From positions 1 through 12,132 of the forward strand of contig DATKYB010000034.1 in NCBI GenBank assembly GCA_035528715.1: a stretch of 12,132 nucleotides of DNA. Reading direction: 5' to 3'. How positions within the stretch are numbered: the stretch's first letter is position 1; each line of letters begins with the position of its first letter. A model generated the notes under the pieces. The model was not told where the DNA came from. It worked only from the letters and a program-made list of their open reading frames with translations, and made no database searches. The stretch comes from Nitrospinota bacterium (GTDB lineage Bacteria > JADFOP01 > DATKYB01). A program made the translations under genes and the position numbers. Positions 1 to 5,513 of this stretch are shown piece by piece.

Positions 1-402
1 TATAAGGACCCCACTTTTTTTTAGAAAGCGCTCTCTTGCGTCCGCCATATAATCTATTATGTCTTCTTCTAAGCCAAAGGAGCCTAAAATCTCTGAGATG
101 ATAATATCTACCTTTTCAGAAAGAGAGATGTCTGTTGAAACATTATTGATAAAGGTTATTTTGTCCTTTAAATTATTTTCTCTAGCTAATTCTTTGGCAA
201 TCTCTATCACACTATCTACCTCAACAGCATAGACCCTTTTTGCACCAGCCATGCATGCAAAGAATGATAATATTCCTGTGCCTGCACCCAAATCTAAAAC
301 CACATCTCCTGGTTTTACTGTTTCAAAGATTGCTCTTTTAAAGGTATTTGTTCTGTATCTATCAGAGAGCATCATTTTGTGATATTCAATCATATTAGTC
401 AT
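1..402 (-). CDS. PRMT-like class I SAM methyltransferase (3' end outside window)
   Basis: The first 134 residues are visible; the gene runs off the left edge. Motif I, VLDLGAGTGILS (residues 35-46), binds S-adenosylmethionine, and VYAVEVD (58-64) is the post-I acidic strand. The loop SEILGSFGLEE (103-113) has Glu104 and Glu113 at the E-x8-E spacing of the double-E loop by which protein arginine methyltransferases hold the substrate guanidinium. The N-terminal stretch YHKMMLSDRYRTNTF also resembles the PRMT segment before the fold, and EKVDIIISE (96-104) is PRMT-like. Such bacterial proteins are often labelled L11 methyltransferase, but the double-E loop argues against that here. The ATG overlaps the end of the upstream kinase-like gene by 8 bases, which suggests translational coupling; no separate ribosome binding site is evident. 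The cassette context suggests that the neighbouring arginine-rich small proteins are its substrates (inference). The C-terminal beta-barrel typical of PRMTs cannot be checked. Confidence 0.85.
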   Translation of the reverse strand, partial: MTNMIEYHKMMLSDRYRTNTFKRAIFETVKPGDVVLDLGAGTGILSFFACMAGAKRVYAVEVDSVIEIAKELARENNLKDKITFINNVSTDISLSEKVDIIISEILGSFGLEEDIIDYMADARERFLKKSGVLI

Positions 403-1321
403 GGTTTAATAGACTGTTGATAAGTTTAATGCTGTTTTTTAAATTATTAGAAAATAGAGTGTAGCATTTGGCATTACTAACTATTGAAACAAGCATATCC
501 ATTCCTTTATTATTAAAAGAAGAAAGATTAAAGGATTGCTTTGTCATTTCGAGGATAGTTTTAGATTTAGAGATTTCTTCCAGCCTCGATTTTTCTTTCG
601 GATCGAAATTAATAAAGACGATGTAATTCACTTTTGTTTGATTTCCCAGACATTCTTTATGTAAATGTAGCGGATTGATATACCATGCCTTTTGATTATC
701 ATATCTTAAAAAATAATCCTTAAGATTAAAATCTGATTTTAGATTTTGAAAGAGTTGAAAAGAGCTCTCCTTTATACAGAGACTTCTTGGAAAGGGTTCG
801 ATCATTAAATTATCTGGGCTTACAAGAGAGACCTCATCGGTCAAATACTTAAATCCATCCAAAATAAGTCCAAGTATCAAAGTCGTTTTACCTTTGCCAG
901 GGCCTGATGGAAACAAAAAACCTTTTTTGTTTTTTTCCACAGCTCCTGCATGTATCTGAAGAAAATTACTTAATGAAATTCCAGCATCATTGATGACCAG
1001 CCATTCCAAAAGAGGAATGATTTCAGAGATATTCATGGTTTTAAAGGCAATGTCTTTTTTACTGAATATTGTGTGGATTGGTTTTGGTCTCTTATTTCCA
1101 TTATTTATAAATACTGTGTATATATTCTTTGGTTTTGTTGGAGAAGAAGAAATAAAATAAGAATAAAGCTTTTGGAATTCCCTTAAAATCATTTCTGAAT
1201 TTGTTCTGATTAAAAAATCATAGGTAACTATTCTGAAACATTCTTCATATTTGAAGCGTTCATTCAAAATAGGGTTATTAAAGGGAAGATTTGTCAGGCG
1301 AGATTCTTTTCGAAAAGACAA
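395..1321 (-). CDS. HPr-kinase-like P-loop protein of a peptide-modification cassette
   Basis: This 308-residue protein has a C-terminal fold resembling the HPr kinase/phosphorylase catalytic domain. The segment LQIHAGAVEK (121-130) matches the conserved His region before the P-loop. PSGPGKGKTT (138-147) is the Walker A loop, with Ser where the first Gly is usual. YLTDEVSLV (159-167) matches the acidic strand written LSDD or VADD in relatives, followed by a conserved-looking FPRSLCIK. Related HPrK-like proteins next to PqqD-like proteins occur in peptide-modification clusters (for example ScmC-type proteins and lasso-peptide kinases that phosphorylate Ser). It is therefore probably a peptide kinase rather than a sugar-uptake regulator (inference). 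The start is TTG, supported by a GGAG 8 bases upstream (1330-1333) inside the end of the PqqD-like gene, 5 bases away. The first ~110 residues show no motif I recognise. Confidence 0.8.
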   Translation of the reverse strand: MSFRKESRLTNLPFNNPILNERFKYEECFRIVTYDFLIRTNSEMILREFQKLYSYFISSSPTKPKNIYTVFINNGNKRPKPIHTIFSKKDIAFKTMNISEIIPLLEWLVINDAGISLSNFLQIHAGAVEKNKKGFLFPSGPGKGKTTLILGLILDGFKYLTDEVSLVSPDNLMIEPFPRSLCIKESSFQLFQNLKSDFNLKDYFLRYDNQKAWYINPLHLHKECLGNQTKVNYIVFINFDPKEKSRLEEISKSKTILEMTKQSFNLSSFNNKGMDMLVSIVSNAKCYTLFSNNLKNSIKLINSLLNHD

Positions 1322-1326
1322 ATATC

Positions 1327-1593
1327 TTACTCCATTAGTAGTTTTAGATTTTTAAGATTTTTAAGGGTCTTTTCAATATCTTTTAATGCATTATCGAGGC
1401 TTGTATCATATTTTTTAATTAACTTTTTTGCGATATCTTTTGTACTCTGTTTACCATCACAGTAGTTCCATATCAGTGTGGCTGTTGGATTGAGGGTATG
1501 AACCATGCTGTTTTTTTGATCGTATATTATCCCTTCGCCATCTAATTCTCTGTATAAAAGGTTATCTCTTTTTTTTGGTCTGTTATTTTTCAA
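1327..1593 (-). CDS. PqqD-like peptide-recognition protein
   Basis: An 88-residue protein of the PqqD family. The signature is a beta-rich N-terminus ending in MVHTLNPTATLIWNYCDGKQS (around residues 30-50: the LNxTAxxIW and CDG elements), followed by two helices with TKDIAKKLIKKYD. PqqD-type domains act as RiPP recognition elements: they bind the leader of a precursor peptide and present it to the modifying enzymes. The length is typical of a stand-alone member. The start is TTG, with only a weak GAAG upstream; an in-frame stop lies three codons further up, so little alternative exists. It sits 32 bases after the second RG-rich small gene and 5 bases before the kinase-like gene, so all are probably on one transcript. 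The likely ligand is the shared N-terminal leader of those two small proteins (inference). Similarity to SynChlorMet ScmD-type proteins is possible but was not tested. Confidence 0.85.
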   Translation of the reverse strand: MKNNRPKKRDNLLYRELDGEGIIYDQKNSMVHTLNPTATLIWNYCDGKQSTKDIAKKLIKKYDTSLDNALKDIEKTLKNLKNLKLLME

Positions 1594-1625
1594 TATCTTC
1601 AGTTATGAATTTAGATAAGTTTATA

Positions 1626-1994
1626 TTACCAATGTCCTCGTCCCATTCCACGTCCTCGATACTCACGGCCCCTATGCCAAATGCCGCCAGGTTTACCTTT
1701 ATCACGCCCACGCCCGCGTCCAGGAGGAGGAGTTATTCTTCCTCTTGCAACCCCTCTTGCTCTGCCTCTTGCTACTCCTGCTGCCACTCCTCTTCCTCTT
1801 GCAACCCCTCTTCCCCTGCCAGTTGCTTCTGCTTCTTCTACATCAATAATATTAAAGGTTTCAATAATAGGTGCAATATAAGGAAGAAGGACAATACCAG
1901 ATATGGTCTTTTTAATAAAATCTCTCTTGGATGGAGATTCAGGGTTTTTACTCTTTAGTGAATTTTTATTTTTGTTCTTCCTGTTTTTTACCAT
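1626..1994 (-). CDS. RG-repeat small protein A, candidate precursor peptide (downstream copy)
   Basis: A 122-residue, very basic protein with two parts. Residues 1-57 look like a leader: a Lys/Asn-rich start, SPSKRDFIKK (20-29), a short hydrophobic run TISGIVLLPYIAPII (30-44) and an acidic DVEEAEA (51-57). Residues 58-122 are a low-complexity core built from GRG and VARG units, with 17 arginines, about 13 RG dipeptides, an ITPPPG break and a tail containing IWHRGREYRGRG and ending GRGHW. The core has no Ser and only two Thr and one Tyr. ATG at 1994 is chosen because GAGG lies 8 bases upstream (2003-2006) and because the N-terminus then aligns with the upstream copy; a GTG at 2012 would add six residues. 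The first 29 bases overlap the end of that copy in another frame. Its place beside PqqD-, HPrK- and PRMT-like genes suggests a modified peptide precursor. An RG-rich nucleic-acid-binding or exported protein is the alternative. Confidence 0.75.
   Translation of the reverse strand: MVKNRKNKNKNSLKSKNPESPSKRDFIKKTISGIVLLPYIAPIIETFNIIDVEEAEATGRGRGVARGRGVAAGVARGRARGVARGRITPPPGRGRGRDKGKPGGIWHRGREYRGRGMGRGHW
1705..1779. repeat. 75-base exact direct repeat, copy 1 (core of protein A)
   Basis: Identical base for base to 2006-2080, at an offset of 301. It encodes the 25-residue stretch running from GVARGRARG through ITPPPG to GRGRGR in both small proteins. It is GC-rich against its AT-rich surroundings. 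Identity at synonymous positions points to a recent duplication or ongoing gene conversion. Confidence 0.97.
1878..1913. repeat. 36-base leader repeat, copy 1
   Basis: Identical to 2176-2211 (offset 298, one codon different from the core repeat offset). It encodes the IKKTISGIVLLPY part of the leader, with high similarity continuing on both sides. Together with the 75-base repeat it shows that the whole gene was duplicated in tandem. Confidence 0.93.
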
Positions 1995-2283
1995 TGTTCT
2001 GCCCTCGCCCACGCCCGCGTCCAGGAGGAGGAGTTATTCTTCCTCTTGCAACCCCTCTTGCTCTGCCTCTTGCTACTCCTCGAGCTACTCCAGCACCTAC
2101 TCCTCTTCCTCCACTAGTTGGTCCTGTTTCTGCACTTTCTGCAATAATATTAAAAGACTCAATAATGGGAACCACATAAGGAAGAAGGACAATACCAGAT
2201 ATGGTCTTTTTTATAAAATTCCTCTTGGATGGAGATTCTGGGCTTTTAATCGTTCTTAAATTTTTATCCTTTCTATTTTTCAC
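1966..2283 (-). CDS. RG-repeat small protein B, candidate precursor peptide (upstream copy)
   Basis: A 105-residue paralogue of the next gene and the first gene of the cassette. The leader half is nearly the same: SPESPSKRNFIKKTISG, then IVLLPYVVPIIESFNII. The core contains VARG units, GRARG, ITPPPG and GRGRGRG, with 10 arginines. The Trp/His/Tyr-containing tail of protein A is missing. From about residue 97 onward the tail QNNGKKQEEQK is simply the 5' coding sequence of copy A read in another frame, so this copy seems to have lost its original C-terminus when the gene was duplicated. The start is GTG, which aligns with the second codon of copy A. A stop lies two codons upstream, and no clear ribosome binding site is visible. 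It may be a functional shorter precursor or a decaying copy; the intact leader and core favour function. Confidence 0.7.
   Translation of the reverse strand: MKNRKDKNLRTIKSPESPSKRNFIKKTISGIVLLPYVVPIIESFNIIAESAETGPTSGGRGVGAGVARGVARGRARGVARGRITPPPGRGRGRGQNNGKKQEEQK
2006..2080. repeat. 75-base exact direct repeat, copy 2 (core of protein B)
   Basis: Second copy of the repeat at 1705-1779. Its left edge lies just upstream of the ATG of copy A and includes the end of its GAGG ribosome binding site, so the repeat boundary nearly coincides with the gene junction. Confidence 0.97.
2176..2211. repeat. 36-base leader repeat, copy 2
   Basis: Counterpart of 1878-1913, within the leader of protein B. 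The flanking leader codons differ at several positions, whereas the core repeat does not. Confidence 0.93.
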
Positions 2284-2442
2284 AATCTATTTTTATAGAA
2301 CTTTTTTGTTGAAACATTTGTTTTATATGTTAAAATAACCTTAATAAAATTAACATTTTCTTCTTGTTTTGTCAATGAATACGGGTTTGGTATTTATTGA
2401 AGAGAAGGAAAGTTAACCGATTAATTTAAAGAGAAAACTATA
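2284..2442. other. Divergent intergenic region
   Basis: This AT-rich spacer separates the RG-peptide cassette (minus) from the lone PilZ gene (plus) and must hold both promoters. For the plus strand a possible promoter is listed separately. For the minus strand I see TATAAA-like runs but no convincing -35 partner. A 7-base inverted repeat, ATGTTAA (2328-2334) and TTAACAT (2350-2356), could be an operator, but such short AT-rich matches are expected by chance. Confidence 0.4.
2369..2396 (+). promoter_or_regulatory. Possible sigma-70 promoter for the plus-strand PilZ gene
   Basis: TTGTCA (2369-2374) and TATTTA (2391-2396) are separated by 16 bases and lie about 45 bases before the ATG at 2443. 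The -35 is one mismatch and the -10 two mismatches from consensus, so the call is tentative. Confidence 0.35.
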
Positions 2443-3045
2443 ATGGATCAAAAGAGAAATTATGTAAGAGTAGATGATTATCTTCCTTTTGAATATACTT
2501 TATTAGAAAAAGATGAGTTTGAGAAGATTAAAAAGGATTACATTGCAAAAACAAAGGCTATCAATAAAATGATGGATACGTTAACAACGTCTGTACTTAG
2601 AGATATCATAGATAAAATAGAAGAAAAGGAAGTGGTTTCAGATATTGATTCTGTTTTAATGTCGATGCTGATTAATTTTGATAAAAAGCTTGATTTAATT
2701 ATTGATCTTTTAGACCAAAAAGGAGAGAGGAAAAAAAGACTAAAAGAAAAGACAAAAAAAATTAGTTTAAGCGGTGGAGGAATAAAATTTTTAACAGATA
2801 ATGAGTTTAAAAGAGGTGATATTTTAGAACTAAGAATAGACCTTCCTTTGATTCCTCCTGTGGCTATCCCTGCGTTAGGAGAAGTAGCCAGGAGTGAAAA
2901 AACTGGGGATAAAGAGGGAGGTTTTAAGACGGCTATAAAATTTAAAGTGATACAAGAAGAAGATAGGGATAAGATTATTCATTATGTTTTTCAGAAACAA
3001 AGAGAGCTTTTAAGGGCCAAAAAGGAAGAACAGTCAGAAGAATAG
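2443..3045 (+). CDS. PilZ-type protein with a long helical insertion
   Basis: This 200-residue protein carries both PilZ motifs, split unusually. RNYVR (residues 5-9) is the RxxxR arginine motif and SLSGGGIKF (108-116) is the second motif, with Ser instead of the usual Asp/Asn two residues before the conserved Ser. The C-terminal part IIHYVFQKQRELLR is typical of the final PilZ helix. PilZ domains bind cyclic-di-GMP and change partner interactions. Between the motifs, residues ~20-105 are highly charged and look helical, whereas ordinary PilZ motifs are only some 20-30 residues apart. Tetrameric PilZ proteins with inserted heptad helices are known, and this could be such a form. No secretion or membrane signal is visible. 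It is the only clear plus-strand gene. Its stop is 21 bases from the stop of the converging YcgR-like gene. Confidence 0.75.
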   Translation: MDQKRNYVRVDDYLPFEYTLLEKDEFEKIKKDYIAKTKAINKMMDTLTTSVLRDIIDKIEEKEVVSDIDSVLMSMLINFDKKLDLIIDLLDQKGERKKRLKEKTKKISLSGGGIKFLTDNEFKRGDILELRIDLPLIPPVAIPALGEVARSEKTGDKEGGFKTAIKFKVIQEEDRDKIIHYVFQKQRELLRAKKEEQSEE

Positions 3046-3066
3046 TTTGCATTCTTTTCTTTATTC

Positions 3067-3831
3067 TTAATCATATTCAGAATCAGTTCTCAGTATTTCT
3101 CTGTTGCGTACAAAAAGATATTCATAAATTTTTTCTTTTTTTTCTTCTTCTATTTCTTTAAATTCCAACTCACATATATATCGAGGAGAATTTTTCATTT
3201 TCGATTCTGTTACTTGACCAATAACAGCAGGGGTTCTTATCGTGATATTTTCCGGAATGGTAAAATTGATTTCATCGATTCTCCTACCTGTTTTTAATAT
3301 ATCCTTCCCTAGGTCAGTAAGGAATAGAAGGCTTTTTGGACCTATTTTGTATACATTTTCATAAACCATTGAGGATTTACCACTATTTATCAAAAAGGCC
3401 AAAGGTATTGGTTTTCTAAATGATGGTTCGATATAAAATCCATCTTTCTCTCTGTAATATATCATTTGGGTGGGATAGCTAATTTTAATACCCTTTATTC
3501 CCTCTTTTTCCTTTTTAATAAAAGAGCATTTAAAGTTATAATGAGTTTTTTCTAAATTGAAGTATATATCTATTTCCTTTGATCTTTGAATAATATCGTT
3601 ACCGTAAGAAGGGAACAAAGAATCTATCAATATCCATCCTTTTTTAGAAGAAGGGTTTATCCTTAGCATTGAACTTTTGAAATATTCTTTTTTCTGATCA
3701 ATGGTTATCTTGATTGAAGTTTTTTGTTTAGAGAAATCTTTTAAGACAGGCCATATCTGTTTTTCTTGGGAGAGGAGATTTGACTTTGTGCTTCTTTTAG
3801 GAGATTTTTTTATAAAGCTTAAGATTCCCAT
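3067..3831 (-). CDS. YcgR-like protein with degenerate PilZ domain
   Basis: This 254-residue protein has the two-part shape of YcgR-type c-di-GMP effectors: a beta-rich N-terminal domain (about 35-120, ending KGIKISYPTQMIYYREK) and a C-terminal PilZ-like domain (about 122-248, ending KIYEYLFVRNREILR). The key ligand residues look lost. Where relatives have RRxxFR, this protein reads EKDGFY (128-133), so RxxxR becomes K-x3-Y. The D/N-x-S-x-x-G position reads KIGPKS (162-167). It may therefore not bind c-di-GMP in the standard way and could act as a partner or structural subunit. The ATG at 3831 has AAAGG 8 bases upstream. It lies 11 bases after the HD-GYP gene, in the same direction, so the two are probably co-transcribed. 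The assignment rests on domain shape and the C-terminal helix. Confidence 0.6.
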   Translation of the reverse strand: MGILSFIKKSPKRSTKSNLLSQEKQIWPVLKDFSKQKTSIKITIDQKKEYFKSSMLRINPSSKKGWILIDSLFPSYGNDIIQRSKEIDIYFNLEKTHYNFKCSFIKKEKEGIKGIKISYPTQMIYYREKDGFYIEPSFRKPIPLAFLINSGKSSMVYENVYKIGPKSLLFLTDLGKDILKTGRRIDEINFTIPENITIRTPAVIGQVTESKMKNSPRYICELEFKEIEEEKKEKIYEYLFVRNREILRTDSEYD

Positions 3832-3842
3832 GATAAGTACCT

Positions 3843-5513
3843 TTAATTTTTACTATATTCCGATCCTTCTTGAATTATCTTTTCAATTTGACCATTTTTA
3901 TATAATCTAATGAAGGCATCGACGATATCCGGATCAAACTGTGAACCCCTATTTTTTTCTAATTCTGATATAGCTTCCTTTGGATCCATACCTTTTCTAT
4001 AAGGTCTATCAGAAGTCATGGCATCAAAGGAATCTGACACAGCGATAATCCTTCCTCCTAACGGTATATCATTGCCTTTTAACTTGAAGGGATAACCGTT
4101 TCCATCATATCTTTCATGATGATAAAGGATATAAGATATGGCAGGGTCAAAGGAAGTCATAGATTTTAACATATTGCTGCCAATAACGGGATGGGTTTTA
4201 ATAATCTCGTACTCTTCGTCAGTGAGACGGCCAGGTTTATTTAAGATATTGTCAGGTACGCCTATCTTTCCAATGTCATGAAGGATTCCTCCAATCTCTA
4301 TCTCATGAATTTTTTCTTCTTCCCATCCCATTTCTTCAGCTGTCGATTTCGCAAATTTTGTTACCCTTTCTATATGACCCCTGGTATATTGATCCCTGGC
4401 CTCAATTGCATTGGCCAAAACAATGATAAAATTTTTATACGATTCGCTAAGGGTTTCATAGAGGTTTACTACTTCAATGGATGTTCCTAACTGTCCTGCA
4501 AGAGCGGTTAAAATTTGAAAATCTTCGTTTTTAAACTGAGGTTCTCCTATTCTGTTATAAAGAGTTAATACACCAATGATATCTTTCTTACCTAAAAACG
4601 GGACACTAAGAACATTTTTTACATCGAATGGTTGAATGTCTTTAAATTTATTGAACCTAATATCATTTTGATAATCTGCAATAAGCATGGGCTCTCCTCT
4701 CTTGGCCACCCAGCCGCTTACGCCTTCCCCAATTTTTATATCCATTTCTTCTAAAGAATTTTCTTCTAATCCCCTGCTTGCTTTGATGATAAGAGAATCA
4801 CTCTCTTTATCTATAAATGAGATAAAGCTGTATTCACTACTTACAATCTTATTGATTAATTCTAACACCAGAGAAAGAAGGTTATCTATTCCTATTACCG
4901 TACTCATTTCTCGGCTTGCTTGAGTAAGTATATTGAGTTCATTTATCTTTTTATTCATGTTTTCATAGAGCACAGTATTTTCTAATATTGCTGCTGCAGA
5001 TTGTGACAAGAGAAAAAGGAAATCGAGATCTTCTTTTTCCAACACCTCAACTTCTGTGTTGGCACATCCAATAATAGCTCCTATGGTTTTTTCTCTTACG
5101 ATTAATGGGATAATGAGAAAAAAGTTTTTTAATTCTTTACATTCATCAGCGCTTGGAGTCATATTTGGTATCATTTTGGGATTTTTCTCTTCGATTATCC
5201 AGTCGATGATTCCCTCTTCAAACATGTTTTTTATAGAACTTTCTACTTCAGGGGATAAATGAGAATTAATTCTTAAATCAAATTCATTATCGATTTCGTT
5301 TAATATATATATTCCATAAGATTGGAGTTCGACAATATCTTTAATCGTTTTTATAAACGTATCAAAAACATCTTCAATATTTTTATTAAGGTTCATTGCT
5401 TGGTTTAATTCAAAAAAGGCTTTTATTCTCTCTGGAGAATTGATTATATTAGATAGAGATTCTTCTGAATGGAGAATATCTTGAGTGCTGGTCTGTGCAG
5501 AGTTTTTTTTCAT
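3843..5513 (-). CDS. GAF-GAF-HD-GYP cyclic-di-GMP phosphodiesterase
   Basis: A 556-residue soluble signalling protein. Two GAF sensor domains (about 45-185 and 205-350, the second with GEGVSGWVAKRGEP at 262-275) precede an HD-GYP domain (about 355-545). HD-GYP enzymes hydrolyse c-di-GMP to pGpG or GMP. All expected residues are present: His380, the HDIGK motif with His412/Asp413/Lys416, His441, the HHERYDGNGYP motif (465-475), Asp494 and the SDRPYRKG tail. I see no transmembrane segment or receiver domain, so the input is probably a small cytoplasmic ligand or redox state sensed by GAF. The ATG overlaps the stop of the HDOD gene by 4 bases (ATGA), a classic translational coupling. It is the most clearly catalytic c-di-GMP protein in the window. 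Confidence 0.95.
   Translation of the reverse strand: MKKNSAQTSTQDILHSEESLSNIINSPERIKAFFELNQAMNLNKNIEDVFDTFIKTIKDIVELQSYGIYILNEIDNEFDLRINSHLSPEVESSIKNMFEEGIIDWIIEEKNPKMIPNMTPSADECKELKNFFLIIPLIVREKTIGAIIGCANTEVEVLEKEDLDFLFLLSQSAAAILENTVLYENMNKKINELNILTQASREMSTVIGIDNLLSLVLELINKIVSSEYSFISFIDKESDSLIIKASRGLEENSLEEMDIKIGEGVSGWVAKRGEPMLIADYQNDIRFNKFKDIQPFDVKNVLSVPFLGKKDIIGVLTLYNRIGEPQFKNEDFQILTALAGQLGTSIEVVNLYETLSESYKNFIIVLANAIEARDQYTRGHIERVTKFAKSTAEEMGWEEEKIHEIEIGGILHDIGKIGVPDNILNKPGRLTDEEYEIIKTHPVIGSNMLKSMTSFDPAISYILYHHERYDGNGYPFKLKGNDIPLGGRIIAVSDSFDAMTSDRPYRKGMDPKEAISELEKNRGSQFDPDIVDAFIRLYKNGQIEKIIQEGSEYSKN

Noticed and set aside
1-402. Ribosomal protein L11 methyltransferase (PrmA)
   Set aside because: The double-E loop SEILGSFGLEE and the YHKMMLSDRYRT segment match arginine methyltransferases; PrmA has an NPP-type motif at that place, which is absent.
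395-1321. True HPr kinase/phosphorylase (HprK) of sugar regulation
   Set aside because: The P-loop is altered, the N-terminus does not match HprK, and the neighbours are PqqD-like and precursor genes rather than PTS genes.
1995-2012. GTG at 2012 as the start of protein A
   Set aside because: ATG at 1994 has GAGG at proper distance and aligns with the start of copy B; the six extra residues come from the repeat of copy B.
1680-2110. CRISPR-like or satellite repeat array
   Set aside because: Only two long copies exist and both are coding; no regular short repeat/spacer pattern is present.
1575-2259. Plus-strand open frames rich in Ser/Cys or Pro/Ala opposite the RG-repeat genes (1575-1958, 1681-1881, 1903-2259, 1931-2179)
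   Set aside because: They arise from the low-complexity GC-rich core read antisense, have no conserved start or domain, and the minus frames show the leader/core logic and cassette context.
3039-3058. Small inverted repeat AGAAT/ATTCT followed by T-rich sequence between the convergent genes
   Set aside because: A 5-base AT-rich stem is too weak to call a terminator.
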